DNA of 64,000 bases from assembly GCA_949152475.1 (NCBI GenBank), contig OX424560.1, positions 25,669,106 to 25,733,105 of the forward strand. Direction: 5' to 3'. The position numbers were made by a program, and so were the translations under genes. The stretch's first letter is position 1, and each line of letters opens with the position of its first letter. The notes beneath the pieces are model-generated. The model was not told the origin of the DNA. It made no database searches and saw nothing but the letters and a program-made list of their open reading frames with translations. Below are positions 11,353-22,537 of this stretch, in pieces. This stretch comes from Terebella lapidaria (lineage: Eukaryota > Annelida > Polychaeta > Terebellida > Terebellidae).

Positions 11353-14300
11353 ATGGACTCAGGAGCACAGGTTTCCCTACTCCGAAAGGACATGATGCGA
11401 CACGTGCCTGTCGAACAGCGCACTCTATGCCCGACCATGGCGACCATTCGGGATGTCAACGGAGACTCCAGCCCGATCGACGGACTTCTAGACCTTACGA
11501 TCAAGGTCGGAACGAAAGAAATGACAGTGACATTTTGTGTAGCAGCAATTCATGACGAAATGATTTTGGGCATGAATTTCTTCCGACAAACGAAAGCCAT
11601 CATTAATTACGGTGATGGAACTGTCGAAATTAACAAAGAGATCCTGTTTGCATACAAGGACTTCGAAGCTAATGTTGTACGCATGGCTGTACGTCGAGCC
11701 GTTACGGTACCGCCACGTAGCGAGGCCATAGTCGAACTTGTACCGACCTCAAAGGTCAGGGTGCGCCAACACCCTCGGCTCATTCAGCCCATGACGAACT
11801 TTCCGGAGGAAACGGACTTGATTATGGGTCGCATGTTGACCTCATTGAACCGGAAGTGTGTTAAAGTGACTGTGGTGAACCCCGCGGATACGGGCGTAAC
11901 TCTGACTCGCTCAGATCCAATAGCCATAGCGAGCCCCGTTGACAGTATTGTGGGCGCTCTGCCGAAGTCAGGAGAGGAACCGGAAGTTCCCCACACGAAC
12001 GTTAACCATTACGAAGACCTCCCGCCACACCTACGGGAGATGGTGGACCGTGCCGGACTAGCACCTGAACAGCAACGGTGCTGTGCTAATTTGGTATATC
12101 GGTACAGAGACACTTTCATGTGCCCCGAAGGACAGCTCGGACGGACGCATGTAGTGCAACATCGAATCGACACGGGTACAAGCGCCCCAATTCGTCAGCG
12201 ACAACGTCGCGTACCCCAAGCGCAACAACACATCATAGATGAGGAAGTTGACAAAATGTTGCGACTTGGATGTATCGAACCTTCGGAATCACCATGGAGT
12301 TCACAAGTGGTGTTGGTACGAAAGAAAAACGGACAGGTACGATTCTGTGTGGACTATCGTCTGCTCAATGACGTAACACGGAAAGATTCGTACCCTCTTC
12401 CGAACATTCAAGACACGCATGACGCACTCGCTGGAGCGAACTACTTCTCGGCCTTAGATCTCGCCTCAGGATATTGGCAGGTCGAAGTGGACCCGACGGA
12501 CCTTCGCCACCCGGAAAGGCCTATACCAATTCAGGGTTATGCCATTCGGACTGAGCAACTGTGGACCAGATGTATGTGCTATCTGGATGACGTGATAGCA
12601 TACGGACGCACTTTTGATCAGGCGCTTGCCAATCTGGAAGCGGTCCTCGATCGGATACGAACTGCCGGGTTACGCTTACAACCCAAAAAGTGCGAACTCT
12701 TTCAACGCGAAATCCTGTATCTGGGATTTATCGTCAGTGGACAAGGAATCAGGGTGGACCCGAACAAGGTCAAGGCTATTAGGGAATGGCCGACTCCCTG
12801 TGAGATTACGGACGTACGAGCTTTCCTGGGGTTTGCCAATTACCACAGGAGGTTCATAAAAGACTATGCTGAAATTGCGGAACCTCTGGTGGCACTCACC
12901 CGGAGTGAATGTCGCTTCACGTGGGGATCGCCCCAACGGAACGCCTTTAGGAGGCTCCAGAACGCACTTATCAAGGCCCCCAAGCTCGCCCATCCGTCAC
13001 AAGATGCGGACGATTATTTCATCCTTGATACAGACGCCAGCGGTTACGCCATCGGAGGCGCGCTTTCACAGCGTGTCAATGGAAAGGAAATCCCGATTGG
13101 CTTTGCAAGCAAGACGCTGTCCCGCACGCAACGGAATTATTGTACGACCTATAGAGAACTGTTGGCTGTCGTTGAAATGATTCAGCATTACCGACATTAT
13201 TTGTGGGGACGCAGATTCCTGTTACGAACTGACCATAGCTCTCTGCGATGGTTAAAGAACTACAACGATGCGGACGGTATGTTGGCTCGCTGGTTAGCCA
13301 AACTGCAGCAATATGACTTTCGTATTGAACATCGTCCTGGAAAGCTCCACGGAAATGCTGACGGACTTTCCCGTTGCCATAGTTGCAAACATTCGGACTG
13401 CCCTGGACGCTTAGTCGTTCCACCCACAGACCCGGAAACAAGTTCTGGAGAACTTCCCGTCAGACGGATTACGGTGGTTCCTGTCGGACCCGAGAAAGAC
13501 CTCCTGGACAGTGATACCATGACATCACCGGTCTTGTCTCGGATGATCTCCATACGCCAAGCTGCACGTGTGCAAGCATTGGATGTGAAATTGAACGGAC
13601 AAGAATGGCTGTCGGACTATTCAACAGCGGACATTGTTGCCGCTCAGCAAGTCGACCCGAGTGTCGGAGTCGTACGACAGTGGGTATTGAACGAAATGAA
13701 ACCCACGTCAAAGGAAGTCGCACGCTACGGTGAGGAAGTGAAAACTTTGGTTTCACGATGGACTTTGTTAGCGCTACAGGATGGAGTCCTCATACGAACT
13801 ACCAAGCCGGACCCAGCTGGTCGGACTGTTGTACAAACTGTGTTACCAGCGGCATTACGAACGGTGGTTCTACACCAACTCCACGACCTCAAGGTCGTAG
13901 GCCACCTCGGAATACAACGGACTGTTGAGAGAGTAAAGCGCCGGTTTTACTGGCCAGGTCTCGCCTTGGATGTTGCCCGCTGGTGCGCCCGCTGCCCGCA
14001 GTGTGTGTCACGGAAAGGAAAACCAGCGCCCAAGAAATCGCCTCTAACGCAACTACCAACTGGGGCGCCATTTGATCGTATTGCCATGGATATCTTAGAT
14101 ACCCATAAAGTTACCGGACGAGGTCACAGGTACATTCTTGTCATATCGGACTACTTTTCAAAGTACACGGACGCATTCCCGCTCCGCCGCCATACGGCCA
14201 AAAATGTCGCCGATGTTTTGGTGAATCGTTGGATAGTGTACCACGGGGTACCGAAAGCCATACACAGCGACCAAGGAACAGAATTTGGGTCGTCGTTATT

Positions 14301-15321
14301 TCGGAGCGTTGTACGCCTTCTGGGCGCCAAGAAAATTCGGACCACGCCCTACCGCCCACAAAGTGACGGTCAAGTCGAACGATTCAATCGGACTTTGTTG
14401 AATATGTTGAGTGCGTTCGTCAGTGATCGTGGGAATGACTGGGATCTGCACTTACTATATGTACTCATGGCGTACCGCACCTCGGTGCATTCTTCTACTG
14501 GGTGTACACCACACCTGATGGTATACGGACATGAATGCAATTTGCCTGTTGACTTGATGTTTCCCACGCATCACCCAGAACCGCTACCTCCATGCGGACC
14601 TGAATACGTCGAGTATCTCCGAACTGCCATCAGAGCTGCCCATGGGTTTGCGCAAGACCATCTGCAAAAAGCTGCAACCCGCCAGAAAATGGGGTATGAC
14701 CCACATGCGAAATCTCGCCCTCAGTTCCAGCCGGGAGAGTTGGTACGGTACTACTACCTGCTCCTCACTCAGAACAACAAATTCACCCGACCCTGGACCG
14801 GACCCTGGAGAGTCCTGGAACGCGTTACTGAGGTAGACTATCGAATTGCTCTAGTCTCCAATCCACGAAATACTAGAGTCGTCCATCTGGACGTCATTAA
14901 ACCATACGAAGGCGACGCACAGTTGCTGAACCTTCAACCTCAAGTCGGATCGCCACCTGAGTCGTCAAGTAGCACAGACTCCAAGACCGAACCATCGAAC
15001 GATCCCCTGGAGCTCCTCAAGGAATTCCTCTACCCTTGGGATGTCACCGTACAAGACAAGTCGTCAGACACAGATCGGACTACTGGGACTGATACTTCGT
15101 CATCACCCGCCAGTCGGAGAAGCCACACATCCGGACCGCGACGCCGTCGCCAGAAGCGAAAATCGCGTAAGTCGAACTCTAGCGCTTCACAGCGAGCGCC
15201 AAAACCCCGCGGACCCAAACCCGCGATTGCTACGGACTCATCAACAAGCGAGGCTACGCCCCAACCTGCTCCGTACAATCGACCCAGACGCACGATTCGC
15301 CGCCCAGCCCGGTTCAGATAA
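11353..15321 (+). pseudogene. pol: Pol region of the Gypsy element: protease, RT, RNase H, integrase (fossil)
   Basis: A long coding region in Gypsy order. The aspartic protease shows DSGA near the start. Reverse transcriptase shows VRFCVDYRLLN and the YLDDVI catalytic box. RNase H shows DTDASGYAIGGAL and TTYRELLAVV. Integrase shows an HHCC zinc module, a DDE core (AMDIL, HSDQGTEF, GQVERFNR) and a GPW-type C-terminal module. No chromodomain was recognised. The Ser/Lys/Arg-rich tail is unlike a known domain. The region belongs to an element judged broken overall. Confidence 0.9.
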
Positions 15322-17018
15322 CCACGGCTGTGCCAAGGGACTGATCTCATGATGATGAATAAATGCCTGTCTATTGGACTATGATGTCATATCACCCCAA
15401 AATATATTTATAATATAATAATATTATGTACATATTCATTTCAATAACCATTTTTATGTACAGATGTCAGTGAGGCAATTTTCATATATAATATTGATAT
15501 GACGTTATAATATTGATGCTGGTTACGATGCTATAATGTGGTATATGTGTGTTATGCATTGCATATAACTTCGTACTTCTCCATACCATCTCGCGCCTGT
15601 TGCGCACTACCTAAATATTGCATGACTAACAATTCCACCCATGTGTCAGCCGTCATGTCCTGCCGTGAGTAAGATCACTTTGTCGCGGACGAGGTGAGAG
15701 GATAGCCGTCTCCCGAGCAAGCGTCTGATAAGAGCCTCTGCTCCCCCTACGCACAATTTAGGGGAATGCCCTCCGGAGCAGGATTCAGCTATGAACAAAC
15801 CTCTGCATTCCAACGCGCGATCTGTCATCACATTCATTGAAAATTATGCAACGCGCCACGGCAGGGCCGCCCAGATCACCCCATCACCCCTCATGAAAAT
15901 ATCAGCGGTTCCATTATCTACGGCACTAGATGAAAATGAACGGACTGAGCAAACTTCTGTGAGCTTGGTATTTATACCTCAGCATATGTACGGACAGTGA
16001 TCATCTGTTATAAACAAGTTGGTCAAAAGTTTATTGTGTGCTAACTGTGCAGATAAGGAACGAACTAATTGTAAGAGCTCACACGGAAAAGCATGAAGTG
16101 CAAATAAACACTGAAGCCGCCCGCGGCACCCCCATAAACATTCCCAGTTAACTTCAATAGAGAGTGGAAGCACGTAAAAGGTGCAGTAATTTTGACTGTA
16201 TGCTAGACGGACAGTGAAATGATTGGATTGCGTTATCCAGAAGTTTGTGTCGGACTATGGGAAAATAGAGCAGCTGTGTGCTAACCTACTGCCCCGCCTG
16301 ACTGGTGTGATGAACCAGAGCTTTGATGTACACGCGTTGCCTAGGTGATGGACCGCCCCCTCTTCGCACGACTGAGAGCCGAGATGGATCAAGCGAACGT
16401 AAAAAGACGTATAAGACAATAAGACAGAGCGCACCCCCCGATTGTGGAAAACCGCAAAAGACACTGTCAGCACTTTGTGTGTGTACGGATGCCAGATAAG
16501 CAGGAAAGTTTTAGAAGTGGATCATTCTGGCTGCGGACACTGGAGAGTTAACATCTAGCAAAAAGTGTTGATACTACAGTGATCTTGAGAGACAATTAGA
16601 CATTACTTTGAATATATATATACTTCGTACGGCAATAGCACGCAATAGCACAGACTATTGAATAACGTTTTACGAACTTTGTGCGTGAATAATCCTGGTA
16701 CACACCTTGTATTAGGACAAAGGTCGGACTAGTGAGTGTGGGCTCACGCCAGTGAGCGAAATTCGAACTATGTCGTCTTCCGACAAGGAGAGAGATAAGC
16801 CACCGGACAAGAAGACGGCATCTGATGCCAATAATAACGAACTGCCACTTGCCGTGAGGATAGTGGAGGCTGGGGATGAGCCGGAACATCCCATCGTACT
16901 TGGAGAATCGGCGACAGCCGACAGCGCACCGGGAACAGTTTCCCCTACCTAGGACCCGATCACGATATCGGATACAGAAACGGCCTCTGGGGCCGAAACG
17001 GACATTTGAAAGAAAGTA
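15322..17018 (+). other. Spacer between pol and the extra coding region of the Gypsy element
   Basis: About 1.7 kb, largely without coding potential apart from a short acidic frame at 16752-16952 that resembles the start of the next coding region in composition. It may hold a splice acceptor or subgenomic promoter for the downstream region; the sequence alone does not decide. Confidence 0.6.
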
Positions 17019-19229
17019 ATGGCGAAACTCGCTCAACGTGGAGAGCGTCATACGCCGAGTCCATCATCGGACTCTATGTCGGACTTGAGTGCGCCTGACT
17101 TCCAGCGCCTGGAAGAAGGCGGAAGAATTGTAGAGCAAGCCATGGCTGCTAGAGACGCAGCTAAAGCCACGGCTAGCGTTACTTCGGACTCCGGACCAAA
17201 ACAAATGATGGCTACCCCGCCAGTGACAGCCACACGACCGACCGCCGTGTCGGCTACTTCGCCTGCTTCAGCCAAACCGGCCAAACCCGTACGACCTCTC
17301 GCGTTGCTCCCGCACGTGACGACATCGCGAGGATATTCCTTGGCCTATACGGACTTATTCCGGACTCAGGGAAATCATGAGTCGCGGGATCTACGACAAC
17401 GGACTTATCGCCGTCAAGTTGACGAGTTGATGGAGCTCGTACCTCGTCCCCCCACACCCCACGGGACGAGTCCAATCGACTGGTACGCGGTTCCACTCTA
17501 CGACCGGAACCGGCAAGCAGGATATGGACATGTCCATGATTTCTCCGTACCGTCGACACTGACAGAGAGTCAGTACTTGACTCTGATGCCGCTACGCCTC
17601 GGAACAGGAGGATTCGACTGCCCCTTCTGTACTAGTGAGGAGGAGTCAGAGCATGAACGGACCTGGCCCACGGTGCCTCGCCGGGCCCCACTTCGGACCC
17701 CACAGGAGCTGGATGCTCATGTTCTGGCGTATCATATGCCATTCGTACGCTTCTTTGTGTGCCCCGCACGGGACGGGTACATGACCCTGACACTTTCGGA
17801 CATGATACAGCACATCTCGACGCCCACGGCGAGTCACGCGGCCCGGTTCCCCATCTTCCAACGGGGATCACTAATGGCCACCGAGAACATGGTTACTCGT
17901 TTCGCCAAGCGATGTGGGGTTGACATGCAACCCAACCCGAACTATCGGCCACCACGCGTACCAGCGCACATACCCATCTTCCGACGGACGCCGGACTCGG
18001 TACTCACTTTCTGCATCTGGGCGATGGCGCCCGCGGTGATGTCACAGTACCCGCCGAATACCGCACCGGAGGTCCAACTGGTACTGGACCGTATCGAGTA
18101 CGCCCAACTAAAAACGAGGGCCGACGAAGGCAAAGTCGAACGGATGGTACGGGACATCCAACTGATCAACCGTCACGTCCGCTACCGAAAGCCTGGAGCT
18201 TTCTATTTCGACTGTCCTGTTGTATATCGGACCTCGGCCATGAAGGCCGCCGAATCTCGGACCTCGGCTTCACCAGCCACAGGAGTTTCAACTCCCGCAC
18301 GGAGTTCGCCCTCGGGGGCGATACCTAAGAGTCGGACTGTTGAGAGGCCTACAGCGCCTAATGTTACGGACTATAGAGTTCGGGAGGGACTTGTGCCACC
18401 CCCGGACGAATATCCGCCCCTGCCGAGTCGACCCACGGTCGAGACAGACGCGGCTGAATCTTCGGACTCAGTTAAAACTTCGGACCCAGCCGAACCCATG
18501 AAAACGGCTAAGATTACGGACTCTGTGGATAGGGAGCCTTCCCCAAGGACGGCTTCTCAAACCCCAGTTTCGGACACTGAGTCGCCAATGGAGTGCGACC
18601 AGCCGCCACCACTTCGGACGATCGAGGATGAGCCAGACCCTCGACAACGTCGGACACCCGACAGCAGGCCGGGCTCCCCCATGGAGCCGTCTCGCGGCCT
18701 AATCACTTTCGGACCACCTCCTCCGTACTTGGACTACGAGGAGGAGTTGTTGCCCCCAACGACCACCTTGGTCACACAAGCCAACGACCCGGACAGGCCT
18801 CGGCTAAGGATGGAGGTCCTGGAGGACCAAGATCCATTACCTCGCGACCTGGAGGTCAACTTCGGACTTCACGGATCTGGTGAGTTCGGTGCGGACTACC
18901 AGCTACTTCGCCAGCACGGGCAAAGGTTGCTCGAACGGACTTTACCCGGACTACAAGTCCTCCCCGGAATTAACCCGGACTTCGCCGAAATCTACCAGGA
19001 CGACAACACACGTCGTCTTCCCGCCGGACTCGGACCGCATCAGTCCTACTGGATGGAACAAATCAACCAGGCTGCGACGGACGCGGACCCTTTACTGCTT
19101 GCGGAGGATGCTGAGCATCACCTCCCGTCGTTGGCACTGGCCAGCGCGGACGACCTGGCGCTTCAACATCTGCGAGCCATCCGCCGCGGATACGTACTTG
19201 CCATGGACGCACACATCCGCCAGGCGTAG
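17019..19229 (+). CDS. Extra downstream coding region of the Gypsy element, zinc-finger-like, not envelope
   Basis: 736 codons between pol and the 3' LTR, in element sense. No signal peptide, no transmembrane segment and no fusion-peptide-like stretch, so it does not look like an envelope gene. The middle (about residues 200-245) has a C-x2-C followed by a long loop and H-x4-H (FDCPFC and then HVLAYH), a C2H2-like finger with a second Cys/His cluster after it. The second half is Pro/Ser/Thr-rich with acidic patches and contains GPPPPYLDY, a PPxY motif of the kind that recruits NEDD4-type ligases. The C-terminal 120 residues are helical and Leu-rich. Function unknown; RNA or chromatin binding is a guess. 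As part of a virus-like element it is treated as a fossil. Confidence 0.65.
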   Translation: MAKLAQRGERHTPSPSSDSMSDLSAPDFQRLEEGGRIVEQAMAARDAAKATASVTSDSGPKQMMATPPVTATRPTAVSATSPASAKPAKPVRPLALLPHVTTSRGYSLAYTDLFRTQGNHESRDLRQRTYRRQVDELMELVPRPPTPHGTSPIDWYAVPLYDRNRQAGYGHVHDFSVPSTLTESQYLTLMPLRLGTGGFDCPFCTSEEESEHERTWPTVPRRAPLRTPQELDAHVLAYHMPFVRFFVCPARDGYMTLTLSDMIQHISTPTASHAARFPIFQRGSLMATENMVTRFAKRCGVDMQPNPNYRPPRVPAHIPIFRRTPDSVLTFCIWAMAPAVMSQYPPNTAPEVQLVLDRIEYAQLKTRADEGKVERMVRDIQLINRHVRYRKPGAFYFDCPVVYRTSAMKAAESRTSASPATGVSTPARSSPSGAIPKSRTVERPTAPNVTDYRVREGLVPPPDEYPPLPSRPTVETDAAESSDSVKTSDPAEPMKTAKITDSVDREPSPRTASQTPVSDTESPMECDQPPPLRTIEDEPDPRQRRTPDSRPGSPMEPSRGLITFGPPPPYLDYEEELLPPTTTLVTQANDPDRPRLRMEVLEDQDPLPRDLEVNFGLHGSGEFGADYQLLRQHGQRLLERTLPGLQVLPGINPDFAEIYQDDNTRRLPAGLGPHQSYWMEQINQAATDADPLLLAEDAEHHLPSLALASADDLALQHLRAIRRGYVLAMDAHIRQA

Positions 19230-19238
19230 TATAACGCC

Positions 19239-19580
19239 ATGTCCCTCGGATTCGGGATGGGGTCGCTACACGAGCGACAGACCCCGACAGCCCCGCACCC
19301 TCTCCTGGAGGAGAACCGATGGCTCCGAGAGGAACTCCGTACTGCGGAGCGAAATAATTCGGACCTACGGGAAGAGGTACAGGAGCTTAGAGCCCGCCTC
19401 TCTACGACTTCGTCTTCGTCTTCGTCGCCGGAACCTCAGGGAATCCCTGACGAACTTTGGACGACGATTGTGGCGGTTCTACCGCACTTGCCGGCCGACG
19501 ACCAAAAGCGGCTGATGCAACAGGCATCGCCAGCCGCCCGGCCTCCCGCGTCACGGAGACGCGACCGTCAGTCGGACTAA
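19239..19580 (+). CDS. Small leucine-zipper-like coding region of the Gypsy element
   Basis: 113 codons beginning ten bases after the previous region. It contains a heptad-like helix (LLEENRWLREELRTAERNN, then LREEVQELRARL), a serine run, and a basic end. It is likely a separate accessory product or a domain of the neighbouring one. No family is recognised. Confidence 0.5.
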   Translation: MSLGFGMGSLHERQTPTAPHPLLEENRWLREELRTAERNNSDLREEVQELRARLSTTSSSSSSPEPQGIPDELWTTIVAVLPHLPADDQKRLMQQASPAARPPASRRRDRQSD

Positions 19581-20061
19581 ATTTCGTACCCCAGGGCACA
19601 GCACCAGGATAGCTGTGTCCTGTACATATCGTACTAATCATACCATATGATATATATGTGTGTAATTCGAACTAATTAATCCTGGTCATTTTCAGGTGTT
19701 TCGGACTTTAAATTGTGTCCGTTCCGCTAGGGAGCGTCGAGGAGTATTTTTATCATTCCAATAATATAATATGTATATATATTTGTGATTCTTTTAACTG
19801 TGATTTATGTCTTGATTTATGTGTTTCATCGTCACCTGTCGTTGTTTTAAATGTATTTGTCAAATGTGTTCATATCATCTTAGTGACTGTTGACTGACCG
19901 ACTAATGACTTTATTTTGACAGATAGAATTTTTATTGTATCCATTGATTTACCATTGTCTCGCGCGGTGAATGTGTTTCCCTTTAGGACTTTTAGCTTAT
20001 CATGTTTAGATTTTTGGACAGTTGGGTTTCGGGGAGGGTAAATTCCCAGGGGGTAATTTGA

Positions 20062-20072
20062 CGAAGGGGTGT
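20062..20072 (+). promoter_or_regulatory. Polypurine tract of the Gypsy element
   Basis: CGAAGGGGTGT, two bases upstream of the 3' LTR and the only purine-rich run in that position. In LTR elements this RNA segment resists RNase H and primes the plus strand. Confidence 0.65.
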
Positions 20073-20074
20073 TT

Positions 20075-20707
20075 TGTAGAATATTTATGACTGTTATGGC
20101 CCGAAACCCGCCCCTGACACATTCTCCCACTCGACATACACGGCACAGATTCATCACATGACTTCATACTTACTTACCTTACGTCACCGGGCACGCACCG
20201 TCCTCGCACCACATCTACATGTAAACAACACTGCTCACGTTAACACTTCCTACAATCCCACCAATCACCACATTCCCAGACACATGACTCCGCCCACACA
20301 GACATGACATCACTTTCCCGCCATTTCACATGAACACCTGCCACATTACGCAGGAAAACCCACACACATCATAGACTTAGCCCCGCGCTTTCCCACGGAC
20401 AAGTCAGTTGCAATATTGTAGTTGGGTAGGATCCGTTGAATAGAAAGGTTGTATTGAGAGGTACTACGCCAAATATTGTGATTAGGAGATATCAAACTTA
20501 TATTGGACTATTAATACTTCGGACTATTGTGGGGATTACGATAGTGTGAGTGACCGTGATCGTACATCAGACTAATCATCTAAATAAACTCGGATATTAT
20601 TGAAATTTACGTCGGACTTCCTGTTGGTGTGTTAACGCACAACATACATCGTACTATTCGATCAGTGGGCGTAATAGCCGCCCGAAGAACTCCGCTATTC
20701 CGTCACA
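20075..20707 (+). repeat. 3' LTR of the Gypsy element
   Basis: 633 bp, fewer than ten differences from the 5' LTR, followed by the CATG target duplication. Confidence 0.95.
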
Positions 20708-20747
20708 CATGGCAGACAGAAACGTCATACATGACGTAAATTTCTGA

Positions 20748-20851
20748 GACGTCATTGTTTTGATGGAAGCCCCGATAGGCGGCTCATTTGACTGGAACCA
20801 AAGATGCTGGAATTGCCCCGTTGCCCGAGTCATCATCAAAACAATGACGTC
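20748..20851. repeat. 18-bp perfect inverted repeat
   Basis: GACGTCATTGTTTTGATG at 20748-20765 is exactly inverted at 20834-20851, with a 68-bp spacer. The arms contain a CRE-like TGACGTCA word. It may be a small foldback element next to the Gypsy insertion site. Confidence 0.75.
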
Positions 20852-21640
20852 ATCGTTTGCTACTCATTCATTCTCCCTAGTTGGAGGGTGTGGCCCGCTA
20901 GTTTAGTTTCTTTCGATCTTACATTTGATAGTAGTTTTAAAAATATGATCTCTTCGATTTTGAAGTCATCTGAATGAATAATCCATGTGCGTGAAAATCA
21001 TATGTTACCAAATTGCGTTTGAATTTGATAGGAAGTCCTCCTTTAAATAGATCTACGCTGTTCATGCATGTGCTGATGACGATATTTCCTATTGAGCTAT
21101 TCTTCACGCAGCCGCTGACGGGATATATTTCACATTGTTAACAGTCATTGTGTTCCCTCACAATGTTTTTGCATTCCCTCGCAATCCGGATCACGTTCCC
21201 TCGCGATAGCCTTGATTATGCTGACGACTACGACTTCTACGGTTTACCTAGATGGTCGCGAGGGAACGCGATCCAGAATGCGAGTGAACGCAATAATATC
21301 ACACGGGACACGCAATAACAATGTGCCGAACATAATTCTTCTATATCCCCTCAGCGGCTCTGTAATTGTTAACTAAATATTGATTTAAAATGCTGATATA
21401 GATAATGAAGCTTCCGAACAATATGGTCAATTTGCCTGTTCTTATGACATCGTTGTTGCAAAGTATTTTATAGTCTAATAGAAAGTGAGCAAGAACTTGA
21501 ACATTCATGCTTCATTTGATAATAGTCTGAATAGAGCTCTCTGTTATTTGCAAGTTACAATAAACAACTGTAGTATTAGGCATACCTATTCTATTATTTA
21601 TTTTAGGGCATAGCACATGCACACTGAAAAGTTTTCAGAT
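20852..21640. other. Intronic or intergenic, nothing supported
   Basis: AT-rich. A short run of similar phrases around GTTCCCTCGCAAT (about 21150-21260) repeats imperfectly and in inverted form, but no gene is seen. If the Schlafen-like gene model is right, this is part of its last intron. Confidence 0.4.
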
Positions 21641-21702
21641 TAATACTAATGAAACATGTGTAACATATACGGCATATCCATACCTATCCGTGTGCTACAC
21701 AC

Positions 21703-22092
21703 CTTGCCAAGGAGCAGAAGGACATCATCTCCAGAAGTCCAGCAAACAGACCACACTTTCTCATGAAGGGAATCTACATCAAACCTCGACACCTGCTGGA
21801 GCCTCCCGGACCGTACCTCGTACAGCCAGCATATGTGAGGGGGCGTGTCCGGGTTGTAACAGCCAGCGATGACGACCCGTCGTCCGCCCTTATTGCTAGC
21901 TGTACAGGCAGGGTACCTGACCTGCGGGCTGTCTACAGAGACCGGCAGCGGCTCGCCTTCCAAGGTCACGAGTTTGACTGTGCCAAGGAGTCGGCCCGGT
22001 AACGCGTACACCATGGCCCACCTCCCGTCAATGTTGACGTAGCTGACGTCAGTGACTTCCTGATACTCATGTTGCCACAGCTGCTTGACGCC
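21703..22092 (-). CDS. Propeller exon, likely exon 2 of the Schlafen-like helicase gene
   Basis: 130 codons from a TTGACAG acceptor (exon starts GGCGTCAAGCAGCTGTGG) to a donor GGCAAG|GTGTGT, phase 0 at both ends. Propeller-like strands are visible, for example VSYVNIDGRWAMVYALPG, RRVVIAGCYN and WSVCWTSGDDVLLLLG. If the donor is not used, the frame reads 18 further codons to a TAG at 21646, giving a shorter alternative end. The upstream exon ends 445 bases away at a GTAAGT donor, also phase 0. Joining the three exons gives about 1,037 + 130 + 153 residues. Exon identity is likely; attachment to the helicase is an inference from order, strand and phase. Confidence 0.7.
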
Positions 22093-22466
22093 CTGTCAAT
22101 GGTAGGGTTAACATATATGCAGTACAGTGGATGCTACTAGGTGTATCTATTCAGCGTGCACTGCAAATAGGAAAACAACTAAATGTAACAACCCTGGTGG
22201 CAAATCTACTGTTATGTAGGATAACTCAAGCAATTATTCATTGAGACACGGTGTTACTTCAACATACAAGATACAGGTTAGTTAGTGAAATGATCTGAGT
22301 ATCTACTTATGACATGATACTTAAGTGTGTAATTTTAGTGTACGTTGTACATAACGGAACATTAAAGTTCCAACAACACAACTATAACTAAATAGGCATA
22401 ACGAAAAAACCATTATAATAATAAGTAAACAATAGAGAGAACGATGACTTCTCAAATTGTCATTTC

Positions 22467-22515
<49 letters not shown>

Positions 22516-22537
22516 TTTTTGCTTTTTCTGAACTTAC
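22093..22537 (-). other. Intron with a TA microsatellite
   Basis: Bounded by a GTAAGT donor at 22537 and a TTGACAG acceptor at 22093 on the minus strand. A TA run at about 22469-22511 gives a spurious Tyr-Ile tail if the donor is ignored. Confidence 0.7.

Larger units (their letters stand above)
7690..20707 (+). mobile_element. Ty3/Gypsy LTR retrotransposon, 13.0 kb, recent but broken
   Basis: Two LTRs of about 633 bp (7690-8323 and 20075-20707) begin TGTAG and end CACA, and the element is flanked by the 4-bp duplication CATG (7686-7689 and 20708-20711). Parts in order: primer binding site, gag region with a CCHC knuckle, pol in the order protease, reverse transcriptase, RNase H, integrase (the Gypsy order), a long spacer, an extra coding region, polypurine tract, 3' LTR. 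The LTRs differ at fewer than ten sites, about 1%, so insertion is recent on a genomic time scale. The coding regions are not all intact; I estimate a few breaks, roughly two to five. It lies antisense to the host gene around it. Confidence 0.95.

Noticed and set aside
17019-19229. Envelope gene of the Gypsy element
   Set aside because: No signal peptide, membrane segment or fusion-like stretch, and it has a zinc-finger-like cluster instead.
18880-19515. 211-codon plus-strand frame overlapping the extra Gypsy coding region
   Set aside because: Out-of-frame shadow of the larger coding region; low-complexity Arg/Ser/Thr composition only.
21646-21702. Ending the propeller exon at the in-frame TAG as the only gene end
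   Set aside because: A good donor, GGCAAG|GTGTGT, precedes it and the propeller would be half complete; kept only as a possible short isoform.
22469-22537. Tyr-Ile repeat tail on the Schlafen-like protein
   Set aside because: It is the translation of a TA microsatellite past a perfect GTAAGT donor.
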